The notes below the pieces were generated by a model. The model did not search any database. It was not told the DNA's origin and saw nothing but the letters and a program-made list of their open reading frames with translations. From an uncultured Mucilaginibacter sp. (lineage in GTDB: Bacteria; Bacteroidota; Bacteroidia; Sphingobacteriales; Sphingobacteriaceae): DNA of 9,018 bases. The position numbers were made by a program, and so were the translations under genes. This document shows, piece by piece, positions 7,700 to 9,018 of the stretch; positions within the stretch are counted from its first letter, which is position 1, and each line of letters opens with the position of its first letter. The stretch is from the NCBI RefSeq assembly GCF_946481715.1, contig NZ_CAMLOV010000204.1, positions 1 to 9,018 of the forward strand, in the 5' to 3' direction.

Positions 7700-8062
7700 T
7701 TAAATAGTAAAAGAAAAGGGAGCTGTTTGTCCGTCGAATTGCATCCAAAAATAAAACAGCCAAACAAAAAAACATATATTACCTCGCAAATACATCGTGA
7801 TTACTAGTTCTCGTTCGGAGACTTTTAATATGCCCCAAACGACAGCAGATAAATAATAAAGAAAAATCATCGATATAAAACATATTGACGTAATGGTTAA
7901 TAGATTAGACACCCCAATTTCAATTAAGGCTGTGGGTATTTGATAATACTCGCAAACACCTGATTCGAACCTAAACGCAAAAAAGTAACTGGCTCCAGTA
8001 AGCATTGTTAATGCTACTGCGGGATTGCTTTTTATGAAATTTAATATTGGCTCCGTTTTCAT
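7700..8062 (-). CDS. Gene B, N-terminal half as a separate ORF (120 aa)
   Basis: It starts at ATG 8060-8062 and ends at TAA 7700-7702. Three hydrophobic segments are visible at about 15-32, 54-75 and 95-108. The region YFFAFRFESGVC then YQIPTALIEI at ~26-49 aligns with the first helix and following turn of gene A. The soluble C-terminal domain found in gene A is absent from this piece. Repeat R2 lies 53 bases upstream and probably drives its expression. Function unknown. Confidence 0.55.
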   Translation of the reverse strand: MKTEPILNFIKSNPAVALTMLTGASYFFAFRFESGVCEYYQIPTALIEIGVSNLLTITSICFISMIFLYYLSAVVWGILKVSERELVITMYLRGNICFFVWLFYFWMQFDGQTAPFSFTI

Positions 8063-8114
8063 TTGAAGGTTCGGTTAGTTTATTATCAGTAAAGCTAACT
8101 TTTAATCTTCTTTT

Positions 8115-8235
8115 GTTATGTTTACAACGCACACAAGATCGTATTAACAGAATCGGACTCCTGGCTCCAACCATCGACTCAAGTCATGGTAAGGAGCCGG
8201 GGTGGAATATATTGAATACCCCCGAAGCTGGGCGC
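8115..8235 (-). repeat. Repeat R2, structured non-coding element upstream of gene B
   Basis: Partner of R1 (6989-7110). The stem CTGGCTCC (8161-8168) pairs with GGAGCCGG (8193-8200) across a 24-nt loop, with one G-T wobble. Compared with R1, two stem pairs change on both sides: A-T to T-A and A-T to C-G. The loop itself can pair further: CCAT (8171-8174) with ATGG (8186-8189), and GAC with GTC around TCAA. GGGGT (8199-8203) can alternatively pair with ACCCC (8218-8222). The minus strand carries TAATACGATCTTGTGTGCG, close to the R1 version. Confidence 0.8.
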
Positions 8236-8249
8236 GACGTCTTGTGTGC
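8129..8249. repeat. 121-bp segment with 10-bp perfect terminal inverted repeats
   Basis: GCACACAAGA (8129-8138) and TCTTGTGTGC (8240-8249) are perfect inverted copies enclosing most of R2. The left arm is partly conserved in R1 (GCACACAA at 7003-7010) but the right arm is not. No target-site duplication is seen outside the arms. It could be a paired binding site or the base of a longer fold; a MITE is less likely. Confidence 0.4.
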
Positions 8250-8286
8250 AATCCTTTACCTCTTTTATATGACTGGCCTCCAGGCG

Positions 8287-8722
8287 TCCACGCCCGGAAG
8301 GGCCGGCACGCAAGCAGTAGCAACCCACACGGCTTTAATTGATTAATTTGGCACTGCCACAAAGGTGGTATGCAGATCCAAAAGCAGCTAAAAATTAAGT
8401 TGCTTTTGGCATTCCAAGCCCCGCTAATTGTTAATAATACCTGCACCATATAGCAGTATATTTATTATTTTGGCTTTATGCAATCCATCACGCTCACCAA
8501 AACGCAAGCCCGCAAAATTATTTTATATGCTGCCGGGCTTGCAAAAAAAGCGCAATTCGGTACCGGCATAGAGGCGGTTTACCGGCTTATTAACCATTTG
8601 GGTTTTGTGCAGTTAGATACCAATTATGTGGTAGAACGGGCACACCACAACGTAATGGCCGCCCGGGTGCCCGATTATGAGTTGGGCTGGCTGGAAGAGT
8701 TGCGTGAGGAAGGACGCATATT
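8287..8722 (+). repeat. Direct repeat, right copy: ycaQ-like upstream region plus first ~81 codons
   Basis: Counterpart of 5704-6139. Here the repeat continues without a break into the rest of the glycosylase gene, so this is the functional copy. 8432-8635 is identical to the left copy, spanning the last 46 upstream bases and the first 52 or so codons. Differences lie on both sides of that tract. Confidence 0.93.
8378..8409. promoter_or_regulatory. Inverted repeat upstream of the intact ycaQ-like gene
   Basis: CCAAAAGCAGCT (8378-8389) pairs with AGTTGCTTTTGG (8398-8409): a 12-bp stem with a single G-T wobble and an 8-nt loop, ending 68 bases before the ATG. The truncated copy has CCAAAACCACCT in the left arm, which breaks two pairs. 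It may be an operator or leader hairpin of the glycosylase gene; no T-run follows, so it is not a standard terminator. Confidence 0.4.
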
Positions 8723-9018
8723 TGAGTTTTTCACTTCGGATGCGGGCTTTCTCCCCATGCACGACTTCCGGTTCTCGCTGCCGGTAAAAGAGGCGTTTGC
8801 GGCCAACCGCAGCCCTTTAACGCTGGCGGAAAAGCAATTGATGAAGCAAGTACTAAACCGGGTGGAACGCGAAGGCCCGCTGATGGTGGGCGATTTTGAA
8901 TATGACCGGCAGGAAGCCAGCACCGGCTGGTGGGACTGGCGGCCTGCCAAAGTAGCACTGGAGCGGCTTTACTTTGATGGGCATTTAATGATAACCCGCA
9001 ATGCTAAGTTTCATAAGG
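8478..9018 (+). CDS. YcaQ/AlkZ-family winged-helix DNA glycosylase (3' end outside window)
   Basis: 180 complete codons from ATG 8478 to the window edge; the gene continues beyond. The N-terminus (LTKTQARKIIL) and the stretch HLGFVQLDTNYVVERAHH match the HTH_42 / YcaQ family, in which tandem winged helices grip DNA and a Q-x-D or Q-x-Q triplet catalyses base excision; here it is Q45-L46-D47. FEFFTSDAGFLPMHDFRF (~82-99) fits the family's conserved block after the first winged helix. Known members (E. coli YcaQ/AlkX, Streptomyces AlkZ) remove bulky alkylated bases and unhook interstrand crosslinks; other members are uncharacterised, so the exact substrate is inferred. The gene's 5' end is duplicated at 5895-6139, and it is divergent from gene B. 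Confidence 0.85.
   Translation, partial: MQSITLTKTQARKIILYAAGLAKKAQFGTGIEAVYRLINHLGFVQLDTNYVVERAHHNVMAARVPDYELGWLEELREEGRIFEFFTSDAGFLPMHDFRFSLPVKEAFAANRSPLTLAEKQLMKQVLNRVEREGPLMVGDFEYDRQEASTGWWDWRPAKVALERLYFDGHLMITRNAKFHK

Larger units (their letters stand above)
7256..8062 (-). pseudogene. Gene B: paralogue of gene A interrupted by two in-frame TAA codons
   Basis: Reading from ATG 8060-8062, the frame is open for 120 codons, meets TAA at 7700-7702 and again at 7688-7690, and then runs open in the same frame to TAA 7256-7258. Total length is 268 codons against 267 in gene A. The N-terminal halves share YFxA-[YF]-xFExxxC and [LI]-P-x-x-x-I. The C-terminal halves share a span followed by L-[VI]-[VL]-x-[KR]-[KR]-Y-x-D. 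Even across the stops, gene A's CCC and ENK align with CC (codons 122-123) and ENK (135-137). This supports one ancestral gene. The stops are only 12 bases apart and the other 266 codons are clean, so the break is either recent or a tolerated split into two polypeptides. Confidence 0.7.
8063..8477. other. Divergent intergenic region between gene B and the ycaQ-like gene
   Basis: No gene is supported in these 415 bases. They hold the gene B leader (8063-8110), repeat R2 (8115-8235), a short spacer, and from about 8287 the ycaQ upstream region that is repeated at 5704-5894. Gene B and the glycosylase gene are transcribed away from each other, so promoters for both must lie here. Confidence 0.6.

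Noticed and set aside
8129..8249. A MITE or IS end.
   Set aside because: No target-site duplication is visible and the right arm is missing from R1, so a transposable element is not supported.
8047..8449. Overlapping ORFs on both strands across the region between gene B and ycaQ (8047-8346 plus, 8144-8449 minus), and the related 5438-5866 minus ORF.
   Set aside because: The minus-strand ORFs at 8144-8449 and 5438-5866 resemble each other only because the DNA repeat carries them; compositions are low-information and one runs into the lipoprotein gene.
8675..8958. Minus-strand ORFs of 75 and 91 codons inside the glycosylase gene.
   Set aside because: They are shadows of the ycaQ-like coding frame with Ser/Pro/Arg-rich noise translations.

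Overview
The window looks like a Bacteroidetes chromosome, most likely a Sphingobacteriaceae member such as Mucilaginibacter or Pedobacter. The reasons are a giant secreted protein ending in a type IX secretion (T9SS) type A sorting domain, a lipoprotein with tandem Fn3-like folds, starts without Shine-Dalgarno sequences, and moderate GC in the core genes. The genus is an inference.

Layout. (1) 3-146 is the C-terminal tail of an ABC transporter ATPase. (2) 147-417 is intergenic, with short repeats and a small hairpin. (3) 418-4959 encodes a ~1513-aa T9SS cargo adhesin: Ycf48-like propeller, PKD-like domain, IPT/TIG domains, a seven-repeat VCBS/FG-GAP propeller, and the sorting domain. Four bases later, 4964-5653 encodes a small lipoprotein, probably in the same operon. 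(4) 5704-8722 is an AT-rich island bounded by two direct copies of the upstream region and first ~81 codons of a YcaQ/AlkZ-type DNA glycosylase gene. The left copy is cut off and the right copy continues into the intact gene, which runs off the window.

The island holds two leftward genes for distantly related membrane proteins. Gene A (6141-6944) is intact at 267 codons. Gene B (7256-8062) is the same length, 268 codons, but is interrupted by two in-frame TAA codons. Each is preceded by a ~115-bp non-coding repeat (R1, R2). The repeats are about 76% identical, far more alike than the genes, and share an 8-bp hairpin stem with two compensatory base-pair changes. A possible third, nearly erased ycaQ 5' end lies just before the end of gene B, with the same junction as the one before gene A.

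The best reading is a repeating unit [membrane gene - R - ycaQ upstream region - ycaQ 5' end] that has accumulated at a fixed point near codon 81 of ycaQ. Each arrival would leave the old 5' end stranded and give the surviving gene a new one. No recombinase is visible, so the mechanism is inferred. The membrane proteins' function is unknown.
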